Positions 52,901 to 62,828 of a DNA stretch of 64,000 bases are shown here, one piece after another (positions within the stretch are counted from its first letter, which is position 1; each line of letters opens with the position of its first letter). Under the pieces are notes generated by a model. That model saw only the letters and a program-made list of their open reading frames with translations, searched no databases and had not been told where the DNA came from. The translations under genes and the position numbers were made by a program. Origin of the DNA: Heloderma charlesbogerti (Eukaryota; Chordata; Lepidosauria; Squamata; Helodermatidae); assembly GCA_026122225.1 (NCBI GenBank), contig JANEZZ010002061.1, positions 1,736,001-1,800,000 on the forward strand, read 5' to 3'.

Positions 52901-55900
52901 TTGGCCATATATAAATATCATTACTATTTTTTTTAGTCTTACCATTAAGGACACTTGTGCTGAGTGACTTCTTCTCTGTAAGCAAGGCACAATTTTCACC
53001 TCTGAGAATTTTCATCCTTTTCCACATTAAGTGTGTTGGATTAATGCCAGTCATGTCTCCTGGTGTCTGTAGATAAGTGGGGAAAAATAAGGGATGAGCT
53101 ATGCATGAAATGAACTCCGAAATCCATGTTAGTGTAATACTTTTAATAGGCCAACCAAAAGATCGCAAAAATCGTAGAGCTTTTGGGATGTCCAGAACTC
53201 TTCATCAGGCAAGATGTTACAAAGACCGGGGGGGGGGGGGGAATCCCCCTGACAGTGTCTGCATGTACAGAGTCATGCAGAAGTGGAGGGAAGAGGAGAG
53301 GTTCGCAAATATTCAAATTAGGGATGCTGGAGAAATTTGGGATGGATTAAAATGAGCTTGGATTTCTAAGAATCCAACCTGTGGAATCTACTGCGGAGTG
53401 CCTCCCTCAGGCCGTGCGGAGTCTGTGGACTTTCGGATGATTTTTTTTCCTTTCCTGAAATTTACACATATAAATCAGTAGAAAAATATGTCAGTTTCTG
53501 CTGAGGAACCGTTGAATGGAATGGGGGACAATACATTAAATGTTACGTACTGAGATAAATTATGTAATTAATTACGTAAATACTTATTATTTCTGTAATT
53601 ATTTCCATATTTTTCCACATGACGAAAAAAAATATTCGCATCCGTCTGTGGGCAGATGACGGAACAAAAGGCGCCTGACACTCCGAGAAACACAGACGGA
53701 GCAGATTTTACACAGTCCGTACATCCCTAATTCAAATTAGGATCTGTAGTCATACAATTGTTGCAAGGTTGGACCTGGATGAATATTTTACCTTCTTCTA
53801 AAACAACAAGGGAGAAAACCTTCTCGGTGGTGGCCCCTCGACTGTGGAATGCTCTCCCTAGTGAGGTTCACCTGGTGCCAATATTGTTATATTTTTGGTG
53901 CCAGGTTAAGACTTTCCTTTACTACCAGACATTTGATGGCATATGATGGGCCTTTTTAACGTTCGTTTTTAACAGGTCTTGGTAGTTTTATTGTTAATTG
54001 TTTTTAACTGTTTCAAACTGTTTTAAATATTTGTTTGTTAAAAGTTTTATACTGTGTTTTGCCATGTTGTGAACTGTCCAGAGAGCTCTGGCAATTAGAT
54101 GGTCTAGAAATGCAACGAAAATCATAAAAGGCAAACGGTAGTCGTTGCTAGGGATAGATTACCCCATTCAGGTGTTGAAACGTTTGGTCTTCGTAGTCCA
54201 GTTGCCGTTTCAGCTTCAAACTGTTGGCGAGAGCAATTCGTGCAGGGTTTATATCTATGCCCCGCTGTCCAAAGCTCTCCAGTGACCTATCAAAACAAGA
54301 CCATTCTTTATGATTTAAGTAGGGTGTTGTTGTTTTTAACAAAACAAAGTATTGTTGCAGGAGGATCTTTCATCAGACCAAGATTAATTTTGAACCAGAG
54401 TAATGAGAGATGCTGACCTGCAGAGATCTGTGGTTCCTAATATTTGCTGTTGCTGTATCATTGCCCAAAAGATCTCGGGTTGGATCTGGGTTTAGCCATC
54501 CTTAGGGTAGACCAGTGATGGGGTCCCCAGTCTGGCCCTCTGGGGTTCCCGAGATGGTGATGCGCCATGCCCTACCCCCTTTCCCTGACCAGCAATTGTT
54601 GGGTGGCTTCCCGGCTTTTCTGCAGTTTTTTCCCCGATTCTGAAAGGTTGAAATTAGAGCTGTGCACAAATGGCCTCGCAAAATTCTCCAACCAATTTAT
54701 GGGCAAAGAAATTGGGGGGACAATTTCACCAAATTTCTCCTAGGGGAGGAGAAATTCTCCAACAGTTTCTCACAGATAGGGCTCACTACTGGCAGGGGTT
54801 GTAACACAGGTTCTTTCTTTTTCTTAAGGGTTTTTGGTTTATTGCACTGCTCCAGCAAGTGGCAACAGCATCAACTATGTTGAGGCTTCCACTTTTCTGA
54901 GGCAGAATTCTGCATTTCTTTTGGTTTTTGAGCTTACCTAATCACTGTGAGGTGGCCAAGGGTGCTGTATGTGTTTTCTCTCTCTGTTACACATCTTTCC
55001 ATGGCTCTGCAGCCTCCCAGGCCACCTGCACTCCCTCAAGTGAAAAAGCCCCAAGGAAGGAATTGCCTCATGATGTCTTCCTCATGATGGCTTTAACTGA
55101 AGTGTGGGAAGCTGAGGAGGCTACAGGCTGTCAGAGAGGTGATAGTACAATGGCAGACAGGGCAGTCATGCACACTCCTCAGCCACCTCATAAGTAAGGC
55201 AAGCACAAGAACCCCAAACCAAACCCATGAGAATTTCTCTGAAATTTCTCCTCCCTTGAATTTCTTTTTGAAAGCAATTTCTCTTCTATCAAATGGAATG
55301 AGAATGGTTGGAAAAAATGTGGGAGGAATTTTCAGCACAGCACTAGTTGAAATGGCTCCCATAAGGCTTACTTACTGGCAGGATGAGCTTTAAGCTACAA
55401 TATGCTGGTAACTGGGCCCTGCCCCCTTTGCCTTTGGCCACACCCACTTGCCCTTGGCCCCCACCTACCACTGGATTGTGGCCCCCGAGAGCATCTTCCA
55501 AATGGAATTTAGCCCTTGGACTAGAAGAGGTTCAAACATTCCTGGAGTAGACCCCACAGAACTCAATGGGAATTAAGTTGGTCATGACTAGCTTTTCCCA
55601 CTGATTTCAATGGGTTTACTCTAAGCATGGCTAAGTCTGGACACAACTCCTATAATATCCTTACTGGAAGACAACTCATTGGCTGTACAAAACCTCTGTT
55701 ACTTAGGACAAACAATGGATAATATATGAAGTCTTTATTAACAATCTACACCATTCCTAAAAACCGGAATATTTTTCCTGGTTCTATAAAATCCCCTGGC
55801 AGAAGGAGAAACAATACTTTAGGCACGAGTGAACTGTAAAGACTGATAATGAGAAACATTAAGGGTGCAATCCTATAAATATTTAGATGGAAAAAAGTCC

Positions 55901-58900
55901 TACAGTTTCCAGCATTCCGCAGCCAGCCATTACTGACATTGGCCCATTGATATCAGAAGGACAATGTTAACAGAAGCGTTCTGATTTCCCCTTGGGGTTA
56001 ATTTATGATGTAAAACTAAAAGGTAGCACAGGAGCTGCTTTTTTAAAAGCATCGCCCCACATTACTGTGACAAAGTTTTAAAGGCAAGAACTCTGTGGAT
56101 GAGACCAATCGTGTGGATCCTTTCCACATGATTATCACATGATTGTTGCTGGCCGGACAGCAGTTGGGTGGGAAGGATTCATGTGACTGGCCTCACCCAT
56201 ATGGTTCTGCCCTATCAAACTTTACTGCACCAGTGTAGGAAGAAGACATGGAAAGGGGCCTCAGTGGACTCCAGTTATTAGTAGTGCTGATCCAAACACT
56301 CCCCTTGAATCTAGGAGGGTTCGGGAAGCAGGGTGGGGGTGAAACCATTCCCAAAATCTGGGATGGGGAGCAGACATTTGGGAGAGGCTGATTCCAGGGG
56401 TGTTTGTGGGTACTTAGTACGTTTATAGTAATATGAAATTGTCTGACGCCTTTTAATCCACTTTTTCTATTTTTCTGCCCCACAGGGTTAGCCATCTTCT
56501 TCCCTGTACAATACCCCTCGAAATAGCACTGTGTCATCATGTAGCATCATTTCCAGGGACATTCCAGTCCCATTTTGAACATGCGAGGCAGCAGTGGGGC
56601 TTCCTAGCTACTTGGAATGGCTCTTACCTTAAAGGAAATTTTAAAATAGAGGGGGGAAATTGATGGAAAGCCATCGGATGACCTCAAATTACTGTACATT
56701 TACTAAATACCTGTGCCTACCCAAAAGTAAAACAACTGCCTCACTGTACTGATGTCCTTGAACTACTCCCCCCTCCCCCTTGCTTGAAAGGAAAAGTCCG
56801 ACAAAGCTGGGGGTAGACTTTTGTTCAGCCCTGGTTATTAGAAAATGCACAGTATAAGCATATCCATGAAACACACTCTTAAGATACGCCTACAACGTTA
56901 AAAAAATATCCACAGTCATACTGTAATCTCATGGTTTTTAATTACGAGAACCTCTGTAAGGAGACACAAATGCAATCCTGGCCTCTTCCTGACACTTTGT
57001 TAAAACCGTTCTGCTGGTAACTTCCATTTTTATTGGACAATACATTTCTCCGTGTCAGGTTTCTACTTTTGCTGCCTTAAAATATATTGTGGTTACCATT
57101 CTTCCTTTCTGATCCAACCACTTGTCTTCAGTATGCAAATGAAAAGCTTAGCCATGGCTTTGCCTTATCTAAACACGTGAATTTATTATTACCCTAAAAA
57201 GACATACTTATTTGCGCTCCATTTAGGAAGGCCAATTATGACACACTTTCAAGACCACTGTTGAAGACCAACTGGAAGCAAGGGCATGTTAGTCACTGCT
57301 GTCAGAAAAGACCAAAGAGTTGTCCAAGTAACTTGTGCCCTTTTTAGCTAAGTAGGAAAATACAGATTACTCAAGGACTATGAGCAGAAGTTTTGGGGAT
57401 TTTGAGACAATTCACATATTACTTTTGTCTGTTTCTTACCCCTTCTTGTAGTTGCTTAGTCATGTAAGTCAGCGGTGGGCAGATTTCAGGTTTTTCGGAT
57501 TTACATTGTTTTTTACTAGAACCCGGAGATCTACCAACCAGAGTCAGGTGCAAAAGACATGCATTTAAAAATAAAGAACAGCATGCCTCTGAGCACACTC
57601 TGAGTCCAGGAACTTGTTTTCAGTACCAGAACTGAACTGAGCTCCTAACCCTTCCACACACAAAAGTCCATTCCAGGCACAGTATCCAACAGGGCTGTTC
57701 TGCTTCCACCGATTCCATTGGGCTCATAGGAATGATGGAGCTTTCCTGCTTCTAAAAATAACCCCAGAAATGCTGATTTCCAGATCAGAGCATTTCAGTT
57801 CATTTTGGGTTGTTTTCAAAAGTGTGAAAGCCCCATTACACAAGCGTTCACTCCCATGAGCGCACAAGCATGATAGGATACTACCCTTGGTGACCCTAAG
57901 CTTTCTTCATTTCAGCAGCCTAATGTAGGTGGAAAATATCATGTTGTCATGGGTATTGTTAAAGCACTGGGAGACAGAAACCCTTGCTGATCTACTGCCA
58001 ATCTCCCAGAGTTCTCCCAGTAGATCCTGAGCCACCTTCTGTCCACCCTACCTTAAGACCCAATATGCGCAGCAGCAACTGTGATGGCCAAGAAACAATG
58101 TGGAGTCTCACTCATTATGGGAGTCACTACGGCTGAGACCTGCAAGTTATTGGCTCACACGTCAGTCACACGTCACTGCTTGCATGTGTAGGCAGCTCCC
58201 ATAAGTGAAAACGGTGCCATGCCCTCACAATAATGTGTGAAGCAGTCCAAAGCAGCTACAACTATTCATGCTTTTTGCTCTGATTTACCTCTTCTTATAT
58301 AAGTTCACATTCGGCAAATGCAGTGGAGAGCTAGCTAAGGATCCAGGACACTTATTGCTGACAACTCTCCACTTGGCAGGGACATACTGTAATGGTGGAT
58401 CAGGTGGCCACTGGGTGTTTGGTCTCCCACCCATCGAAGACAGTGGAGTGCTGGCTTGCGCGTAGTAAGGCAGCAAGGAGGCCGACTGGCTCCCCCGGCT
58501 GAAGAACGCTGGTGGCAGAGTCCCCTGGCCTGTGTTCATGTTTTTGTCAGACAGTGGCTGGCAGTATTTCTCTGGGCGGAACTGGTTCTGCGAGGGAGGA
58601 GCAAGAGGCTGGAAGAGGTTACTCATGTTGCTCAGGCTCTGCTGGGTGAGTTGGGCACTTTCAGAGAGAGGGCGCTCCTCTTGGCAGATGGGACTGAGCT
58701 GGAAATCTTCTCCATCCATGGGAATATAAGGAGCCAAGGTTTCAAGGTCCAGCTCATTGAAGTCAGTCTATCAAAACAGAACAAGGTGGGAGTGGGGTGG
58801 TGGGGGTGGGAGAAACACACCTCCAATTAGAATCATAAAGGATAAATTCTCCTGAAATGAGAGACCGCCTCTCCTCTCGTCTCCCAGAAAAATATCTAAC

Positions 58901-61343
58901 CAAACCTATGCATTTCTACTCGGGAGTAAGTCTCACTGAATTCAGTGGGGCTTATTCCCTGGCCAAGGGGTATAGGATTGTACCCTAAGGCCGGGTGTCC
59001 CAACTGTTTGCAACAACCATCCCAACACAGTAGCCTTAAGATGTTTTGGACTACAATTCCCATCACACCCAGCCAGCAGGCCCATTTGGCCATGTTGCCT
59101 GGGATGATGGCAGCTATAGTCCAACACATCTGGAGGGTGCCACGTTGGGGAAGGCTGGTGTAGAATCTGGAATATACTTTTGATCTTTTGGTCATGACCG
59201 GCAGAACTGTAGCCCTTTTGAGAAGGAGAGGGAGAAGTGCAGGCAGGCAGGCTCACGAATAGGCAACGGCCTTAAAAAACTGTCTTACTACTTCTGGTTT
59301 ATTATTTCAGGGTTGGGCAGCATGTGGCCCTCTGGATGTACTGGCCTACAACTTCCATCAGCCCTCACCAGTGGCTATGCTGGCTAGGAGTGACGGGAGC
59401 TGTAGGCCAAAACATCCGGAGGGCTGCAAGTTGCCCACCCCTGGTCTATTTGGAAGCACTAAAAGGTCATGTGTGGCTACTGCTGAGCAATGACCTCAGG
59501 TATCTTCAGATAACATAAGAATGCAAGAACATAAGAAGAGCCATGGTGGATCAGACCAACGATCCATCTAGTCCAGCATTCTGTTCACACTGTGGCCAAC
59601 CAAATGCCCACGGGAAGCCCACAAATAGGACATGAGTGCAATAGCACCCTCCTGCCCATGATCCCCACCACCTGGTGTGCATAGACATACTGCCTCTGAT
59701 ACTGGAGGTAGCATACAGCCATCAGGACTAGTAGCCATTGATAGCCTTATCCTCCAGGAATTTGTCTAACCCCTTTTAAAGCCATCCAAATTGGTGGCCA
59801 TCACTACATCCTGTGGTAGTGAATTCCATAGTAACTATACATTGTGTAAAGAAATACTTCCTTTTATCTGTCCTGAATCTCCCACCAATCAGCTTCATGG
59901 GATGTCCTTGGGTTCTAGTATTATGAGAGGAAGAAAAATGTCTCCTTCTCCATTTTCTCCACATCATGCACAATTTTGTGCACCTGTGTTATGTCTCCTA
60001 TCACTTGCCTTTTTTCTAAGCTTCTTCACACCACCATGGCTTTGGTCTATGCATGCAACGTTCCTCAGTGGAGCTGAGGTAGGGATGGGTGAACATGCAA
60101 TGTTCGAGTTCATAGCGGATTTTCTGAATACCTACTTGAAGCACATTTCACTTTGTTTACGTTCTTGAACACGAGCATCTTTTTTTTCCTTCTTCCCCCA
60201 ATTGGGGGAAAATGTACATTTTTCAAGAAATGTGCATTTTTAAAAGTGCACAATTTTTCCTAATTGTAAAAATATGCATTTTTCCCAACCAAAAATGTGC
60301 AGTTCCCCCCAGACTAAAGTGTGAACATGCAAATTTTGGGGGGATTTGCACATATGCAGATTTGCACAAGTGTGCACTTCCATGAGTGCACAAATGCACA
60401 TTTTCAGAAGGGTACACTTTCGAATGCAAACACAAGTTCAGGAACTTGCAAGCCTGGCTCGCATTCGCGGACAGGACAAGTTTGTGTGATTTGTGAACAG
60501 GAATGAAATTTTTATACATCCCTAAGCTGAGATAATGGAATGCTGAGTTGGTAGAACAGAAGGAACAGCTATAGGACACAGGTGAGAAAAATCACTTTTG
60601 AAGGCTCCCCCACATTTTAAAAAAATGATCATGAGAAAACAGAGAAAGGCCCTCTCTGCTTGAGGCCTTGGAGGGATACTGCCAATCAGAGCAGACAATA
60701 CTGGCCACAATGGACAAATAATCTAACCTGATATAAGGCAGCTCCCTAAGTGACGGAGAAGGGCCACCTCTTAGTGGCTGAGCACACCTCTTAGTGGCTG
60801 AGCATATCTCTTAGTGGCTGAGCACATGCCTTGCATGCTGAAGTCCCAGGTTCAAGCCCTGGCAACTCCTGTTAAAAGGGTGAGGTAGCAACTGATGTGA
60901 AGGTCCACCTGCCTGCAACCCTGGAGAACAGCTGCATGTCAGAGGAGGCAGTACTACAGACTAGGTGGACAAAGAGTCTGGAACTGTTCCTAACGAATGT
61001 AATATAAATTAAAAAATTAAAAGCTACAACTATCGAGATAATTTTGTTTTTTTCAAAGTGGCGCATGTTTCCATTGCATCTGTCAGGTCTTGATGCGTGG
61101 GCCCCTGCACTGTGTTTTCTCACAGTCTTGGTGGGCAAGACTGGCTCTAAGCATAAATATGAAGAAGAGAAAGTGTGTGTTCTTCTTGGCTACGAACTCA
61201 TGATGTTGGATTTGCATCATGGCTTCTCTTACCTGGGAGTTGCACTGATTCTTGGCATCTGTGTCCATGGCAAAAAGTTTCTCGATCACCTCGATCTTCA
61301 GATCTTCATCTAAGGATGTGTAATAGTCTCCTGGGCTACTTGG
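49834..61343 (-). CDS. EPAS1: EPAS1 (HIF-2 alpha), 3' half: exons 11-16 joined
   Basis: Oxygen-regulated bHLH-PAS transcription factor subunit that pairs with ARNT in the nucleus and activates hypoxia genes. Joined minus-strand exons: 61233-61343, 58289-58767, 54163-54286, 52943-53066, 51140-51316, 49834-49985. Lengths are 111, 479, 124, 124, 177 and 152 nt, totalling 1167 nt, or 388 codons plus TGA. Every border is GT/AG and every phase joins. Visible hallmarks are the hydroxylation motif [16 protein letters not shown], the basic segments KLKRQL and MWKRMK, and the C-terminal domain with [18 protein letters not shown]. If the LAP proline equals human Pro531, the protein would end near residue 869, against 870 in human EPAS1, so the fragment aligns almost without gaps. 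HIF1A is excluded because its motif reads PMDDDFQL rather than PMDGEDFQL. The bHLH, PAS and first hydroxylation site lie outside the window. Confidence 0.97.
50290..50345 (-). mobile_element. L2-group LINE fragment, antisense
   Basis: Complement of the ORF2 end: ctaggagggagttccacagt ctgggc. Confidence 0.45.
50367..50594. mobile_element. Foldback element in EPAS1 intron 15
   Basis: ctaggggccaaaacagacat pairs with atgtctgttttggtccctag, gtctagcagctatgtctt with aagacatagctgctagac, and ctctagaagaggtgcagggg with ctgcaccttctctagag. Full arms of about 90 bp. Confidence 0.8.
50702..50925 (-). repeat. Sauria-type SINE in EPAS1 intron 15
   Basis: The plus strand starts with gtgtaaaggtaaaggtgtcc, the complement of the (ACCTTT)n tail typical of Sauria SINEs, followed by the BovB-like 3' segment (gttgtgtctgactctagggt), the body ggtcatgtggccggcatgac, and ends at tttcgaactgctagg, the B-box complement. 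5'-truncated before the A box. It marks a squamate genome. Confidence 0.8.
51140..51316 (-). CDS. EPAS1: EPAS1 exon 15
   Basis: A 177-nt exon, acceptor ttatttgtag and donor gtaagcac. It encodes (D)[19 protein letters not shown], then [20 protein letters not shown], then [19 protein letters not shown] plus the first base of Gly. This is the fast-evolving linker between the NLS region and the C-terminal transactivation domain. Only the ends and the YQDFS..AH.MSG segment resemble the mammalian protein as I remember it. The splice sites and frame continuity on both sides carry the call. Confidence 0.92.
51373..51425 (+). mobile_element. CR1 3'-end fragment
   Basis: gctggactcgatggactttg, gtctgatcttcttatgttct. 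Confidence 0.75.
52033..52480 (-). mobile_element. CR1 LINE 3' part, antisense
   Basis: aacagccctgctggatcagg, ccatctagtccaatatcctg, ggtggccttcaccacatctt, gaggcagtgaatcctatggc, and tttgtctgtcctgattctc. Confidence 0.8.
52500..52740 (+). mobile_element. CR1 LINE 3' end, sense
   Basis: ctcatgccctgcttgtggac, ttcccagaagcatctggtca, and ggtctgatcctggcagg. Abuts the antisense copy, giving a head-to-head pair. Confidence 0.65.
52943..53066 (-). CDS. EPAS1: EPAS1 exon 14
   Basis: A 124-nt exon starting in phase 0 after cttatctacag and ending with one base of a codon (AATG) before gtaagact. It encodes [20 protein letters not shown] then [21 protein letters not shown]. The [10 protein letters not shown] motif is the basic nuclear-localisation stretch of HIF-alpha. 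The last G joins AT of exon 15 to make Asp, giving the ND expected here. A long C-tract in the transcript lies about 160 bases upstream of the acceptor. Confidence 0.95.
53095..53241. repeat. Repeat fragment followed by a G14 run
   Basis: cttttaataggccaaccaaa, ttgggatgtccagaactctt, catcaggcaag resembles a common amniote repeat I cannot name. A run of 14 G follows at 53228-53241 (C-run in the EPAS1 transcript). Confidence 0.45.
53319..53729. mobile_element. hAT-like non-autonomous element (TAGGGATG family), 411 bp
   Basis: Ends TAGGGATG and CCGTACATCCCTA with a perfect 8-bp duplication ATTCAAAT at 53311-53318 and 53730-53737. Inverted relative to 33447-33817; shared interior ggagtctgtggactttcgga. 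Confidence 0.9.
53790..54120 (+). mobile_element. L2/CR1-group LINE 3' end, sense
   Basis: Open frame [20 protein letters not shown] near 53808-53870, then a 3' UTR with gttttattgttaattg and gtgaactgtccagagagctc, a family related to but distinct from the 41968 copy. Confidence 0.75.
54163..54286 (-). CDS. EPAS1: EPAS1 exon 13
   Basis: A 124-nt exon. One base completes the Arg codon split from exon 12 (AG|G), then 41 full codons run to AATGGG before the donor gtaatc. It encodes [20 protein letters not shown] then [22 protein letters not shown]. The KLKRQL(D/E)YE(D/E)Q block is highly conserved in HIF-alpha proteins and contributes to the nuclear localisation region. The upstream half is more variable, as expected. 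The acceptor reads ttttgatag. Confidence 0.95.
54513..55544. mobile_element. hAT-like element (outer), split by a second one
   Basis: Flanks gggtagac (54505-54512) and gagtagac (55545-55552) match at 7 of 8. Left part: cccagtctggccctctgggg, caattgttgggtggcttccc. Right part: acccacttgcccttggcccc, tggaatttagcccttggact. Homologous to 15849-16193. Interrupted at GTTGAAAT. Confidence 0.75.
54655..55345. mobile_element. hAT-like element (inner), TAGAGCTGTGC ends, 691 bp
   Basis: Begins TAGAGCTGTGCAC and ends CAGCACAGCACTA. Perfect 8-bp duplication GTTGAAAT at 54647-54654 and 55346-55353, taken from the outer element. No transposase ORF recognised. Contains repeated aaattctccaac-type blocks in both orientations. 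Confidence 0.9.
55861..55925. mobile_element. Half of a GCAATCCTATGCA foldback MITE
   Basis: gggtgcaatcctataaatat, gaaaaaagtcctacag, ccagcattccgcagcc. The right half is missing. Confidence 0.65.
58289..58767 (-). CDS. EPAS1: EPAS1 exon 12 (oxygen-dependent degradation / NTAD exon)
   Basis: The largest coding exon here, 479 nt, starting in phase 0 after tgatag and ending with two bases of a codon before gtaaatc. It opens [20 protein letters not shown]. The proline in LAP, residue 13 of the exon, is the prolyl-hydroxylase target bound by VHL in normoxia (known for the family; equivalent to human Pro531). [10 protein letters not shown] follows. The middle is rich in S, P and Q and less conserved ([20 protein letters not shown]). 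Near the end lies the recognisable block [20 protein letters not shown]. No stop or frameshift is seen before the splice donor. Confidence 0.97.
58905..58985. mobile_element. Short foldback repeat (TCAGAAGTAAG family)
   Basis: tgcatttctactcgggagta, agtctcactgaattcagtgg, ggcttattccctgg, and tataggattgtaccct. Confidence 0.65.
58988..59161. mobile_element. Palindromic MITE (TGGACTACAACTCCCA family)
   Basis: gatgttttggactacaattc ccatc and inverse gcagctatagtccaacacat, ctggagggtgccacgttggg. The left end seems enlarged by about 35 bp. Confidence 0.7.
59312..59443. mobile_element. Palindromic MITE (TGGACTACAACTCCCA family)
   Basis: ggttgggcagcatgtggccc, tggcctacaacttccatcag, then gagctgtaggccaaaacatc and gttgcccacccctgg. 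Confidence 0.8.
59515..60040 (-). mobile_element. CR1 LINE 3' part, antisense
   Basis: aagaacataagaagagccat, ccatctagtccagcattctg, ccatccaaattggtggccat, tcactacatcctgtggtagt, and cttccttttatctgtcctga. The complement encodes a degraded ORF2 end. Confidence 0.85.
60080..60524. mobile_element. hAT-like non-autonomous element (TAGGGATG family), 445 bp
   Basis: Ends TAGGGATGGGTGAAC and TTATACATCCCTA. Flanks agctgagg (60072-60079) and agctgaga (60525-60532) match at 7 of 8. The interior is full of TGCACA/TGCAAA motifs (tttgcacatatgcagatttg). Confidence 0.8.
60655..60745 (+). repeat. tRNA-derived SINE, 3' half
   Basis: ggagggatactgccaatcag, agcagacaatactggccaca, and gatataaggcagctcccta. Confidence 0.65.
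60765..60985 (+). repeat. tRNA-derived SINE with triplicated A-box segment
   Basis: Three 20-bp tandem units (acctcttagtggctgagcac type) at 60765-60784, 60785-60804 and 60805-60824, then ttgcatgctgaagtcccagg, ttcaagccctgg (B box), body gaacagctgcatgtcagagg. Confidence 0.75.
61233..61343 (-). CDS. EPAS1: EPAS1 exon 11
   Basis: A 37-codon, phase 0-0 exon. It begins CCAAGTAGCCCAGG after an acceptor ending ctgcag and ends ACTCCCAG before the donor gtaagag. It encodes [19 protein letters not shown] followed by [18 protein letters not shown], the well conserved segment just before the second oxygen-dependent degradation motif. The acceptor has a pyrimidine-rich tract in the transcript direction. 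The family match is strong and the frame joins exon 12 directly (Q then TDFNELDLE). Confidence 0.96.
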
Positions 61344-61845
61344 CTGCAGAACGAAAAGACAAAACAGCCTATTTTATTTATTATATCGAAAAGACAAAAC
61401 AGCCAACTAGGTGAGCGGCTTGCAGATAGCCACTCACCTAGGCACCTGTGGTGAGTATGGAATTTGTCCAAGTAGCTGGCAGGGAAGCTTCACCTAAAGA
61501 GATTCTTTGTTCTCTTTTTGATCACACATGTTGAATATAGGTATGTGTGGGCAGATGGGCTAGTACCTTTTGTGGGTGCATTTGCAAGGCTAGCCTATCG
61601 AAAGCAGCAGCTGCATGTTTGTTCTAGGGAGGCATGAGCCATGCCTGTGTTTGGCTTGGAAGGGGTTGAAGTTTTCCACACGTTCCATGCACATACGTGC
61701 AAACCCTTGAAGGCTTTATGCATGTTCTAAAGCCCTTGAGGAGCCCGAAGCTGTCTCCAATCCCCTTCTCCTGGGCCTTCTCTTTGGTGGCAGTGGCATA
61801 TGCAGCATCATTTTCCTGCTGAGGATGCTGGGACTTGAATTATTA

Positions 61846-61912
61846 TTGATTTATTTTATTACATTCCTATGCTCCTCAATAGCCAAAACTCCCTGCGTGG
61901 TTTACAGTTCCC
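61846..61912 (-). mobile_element. LINE 3'-end fragment, antisense
   Basis: tttattttattacattccta, tgctcctcaatagcc, ccctgcgtggtttaca. Confidence 0.5.
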
Positions 61913-62828
61913 TGTCCTTGGTTGCCAAGAAGAGAAGCTCTACTGGGAGGCTGGGAACACCTACCTCTGCCTTCTCTTTTACCTGTCCAGAGGTAGGCTT
62001 ATTTGCCTTTGGGCAGCAGAAGGGGGAGGCAGTTTACTGGATCGGGGTGAACACAGCCTTGCTCATAGCAGGCTACAAGCAGGGCTGTATTCAGCCCAAA
62101 CCTGCTCTCAAGCATTGCACTGTACTTGTGAGCACCTTTGAACGAATGCTTGAGATATCCCTAGGTTTGCACTGTTTAATTCACAAAGCCATGGCTGATC
62201 CATTGGCAGCCAAAAATTACTCCCCAATCTGCCTAATCCTAAGAAGTGATGATGGTTACCTGCCTATTGATTATTACTTGTGGACACTGCCCTAACGTTT
62301 GGATATGAAGTAGCCACTTCGGTTATTGCTTATGACATTTATGGCAAAGTCAAATTTAAATGAAGGGTCTGAGAGGTAGCTTGCAAAGGACTTGTTCACA
62401 AAGTCAGTTATTTTTGGATATCAACCCTCTAGTCCTTTCAACCTCTGATTTGTTTATGGAAATCAGTTTTATGCTGGGGATAGACAATACATTTCTAACA
62501 GAGTTGGAAGGCCTTTGAAAAAGGCTTCACTTCCCATAGTGTATACACATCTTTCTTTTATCCCACCGTTACTTCTGCACAAACAGGCTTTGCAGGTTTT
62601 AAAAACAATACAAGCACTTATACAACTTGTTTATCAGGATGAAAATGGGATGGAGTCTATGTAATACCCAATTGGAGTCCCTGTGCTGGCAGAAGACTCT
62701 TTGATCCAGTGGAGGCTTCCGTTGATGGAATGGGGGAGGGAAGCAGTTTTCAGCAATACCTCTCCCCTCTGCAAAGCTAGCACCGGCGACCGCCTTAAAC
62801 ACAGTTCCAAAGGGTGCCCCAACCTTCA

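Larger units (their letters stand above)
51317..52942 (-). other. EPAS1: EPAS1 intron 14 (1626 bp)
   Basis: A GT-AG intron containing CR1 pieces at 51373-51425, 52033-52480 and 52500-52740. The remainder, about 51430-52030, shows no repeat that I recognise. Confidence 0.9.
53067..54162 (-). other. EPAS1: EPAS1 intron 13 (1096 bp)
   Basis: A GT-AG intron. It contains a repeat fragment at 53095-53226 followed by a G14 run (53228-53241), a hAT-like element with perfect duplication (53319-53729), and the 3' end of an L2/CR1-group LINE in the opposite orientation (53790-54120). Confidence 0.9.
54287..58288 (-). other. EPAS1: EPAS1 intron 12 (4002 bp)
   Basis: A GT-AG intron. 54513-55544 holds two nested hAT-like elements, and 55861-55925 is half of a foldback MITE. 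From about 55930 to 58288 I recognise no repeat family. The stretch 56900-57400 is AT-rich, looks unique, and could contain conserved non-coding sequence. Confidence 0.9.
58768..61232 (-). other. EPAS1: EPAS1 intron 11 (2465 bp)
   Basis: A GT-AG intron between exons 11 and 12. It holds a foldback element (58905-58985), two palindromic MITEs (about 58988-59161 and 59312-59443), an antisense CR1 piece (59515-60040), a hAT-like element (60080-60524) and two tRNA-type SINE pieces (60655-60745, 60765-60985). Most of the intron is therefore repeat-derived. Confidence 0.9.

Noticed and set aside
58456..58830. 124-codon plus-strand frame
   Set aside because: Antisense shadow of EPAS1 exon 12.
61825..62295. 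156-codon plus-strand frame in EPAS1 intron 10
   Set aside because: It begins in a LINE 3'-end fragment, has no recognisable domain, and lies antisense in an intron. No support.
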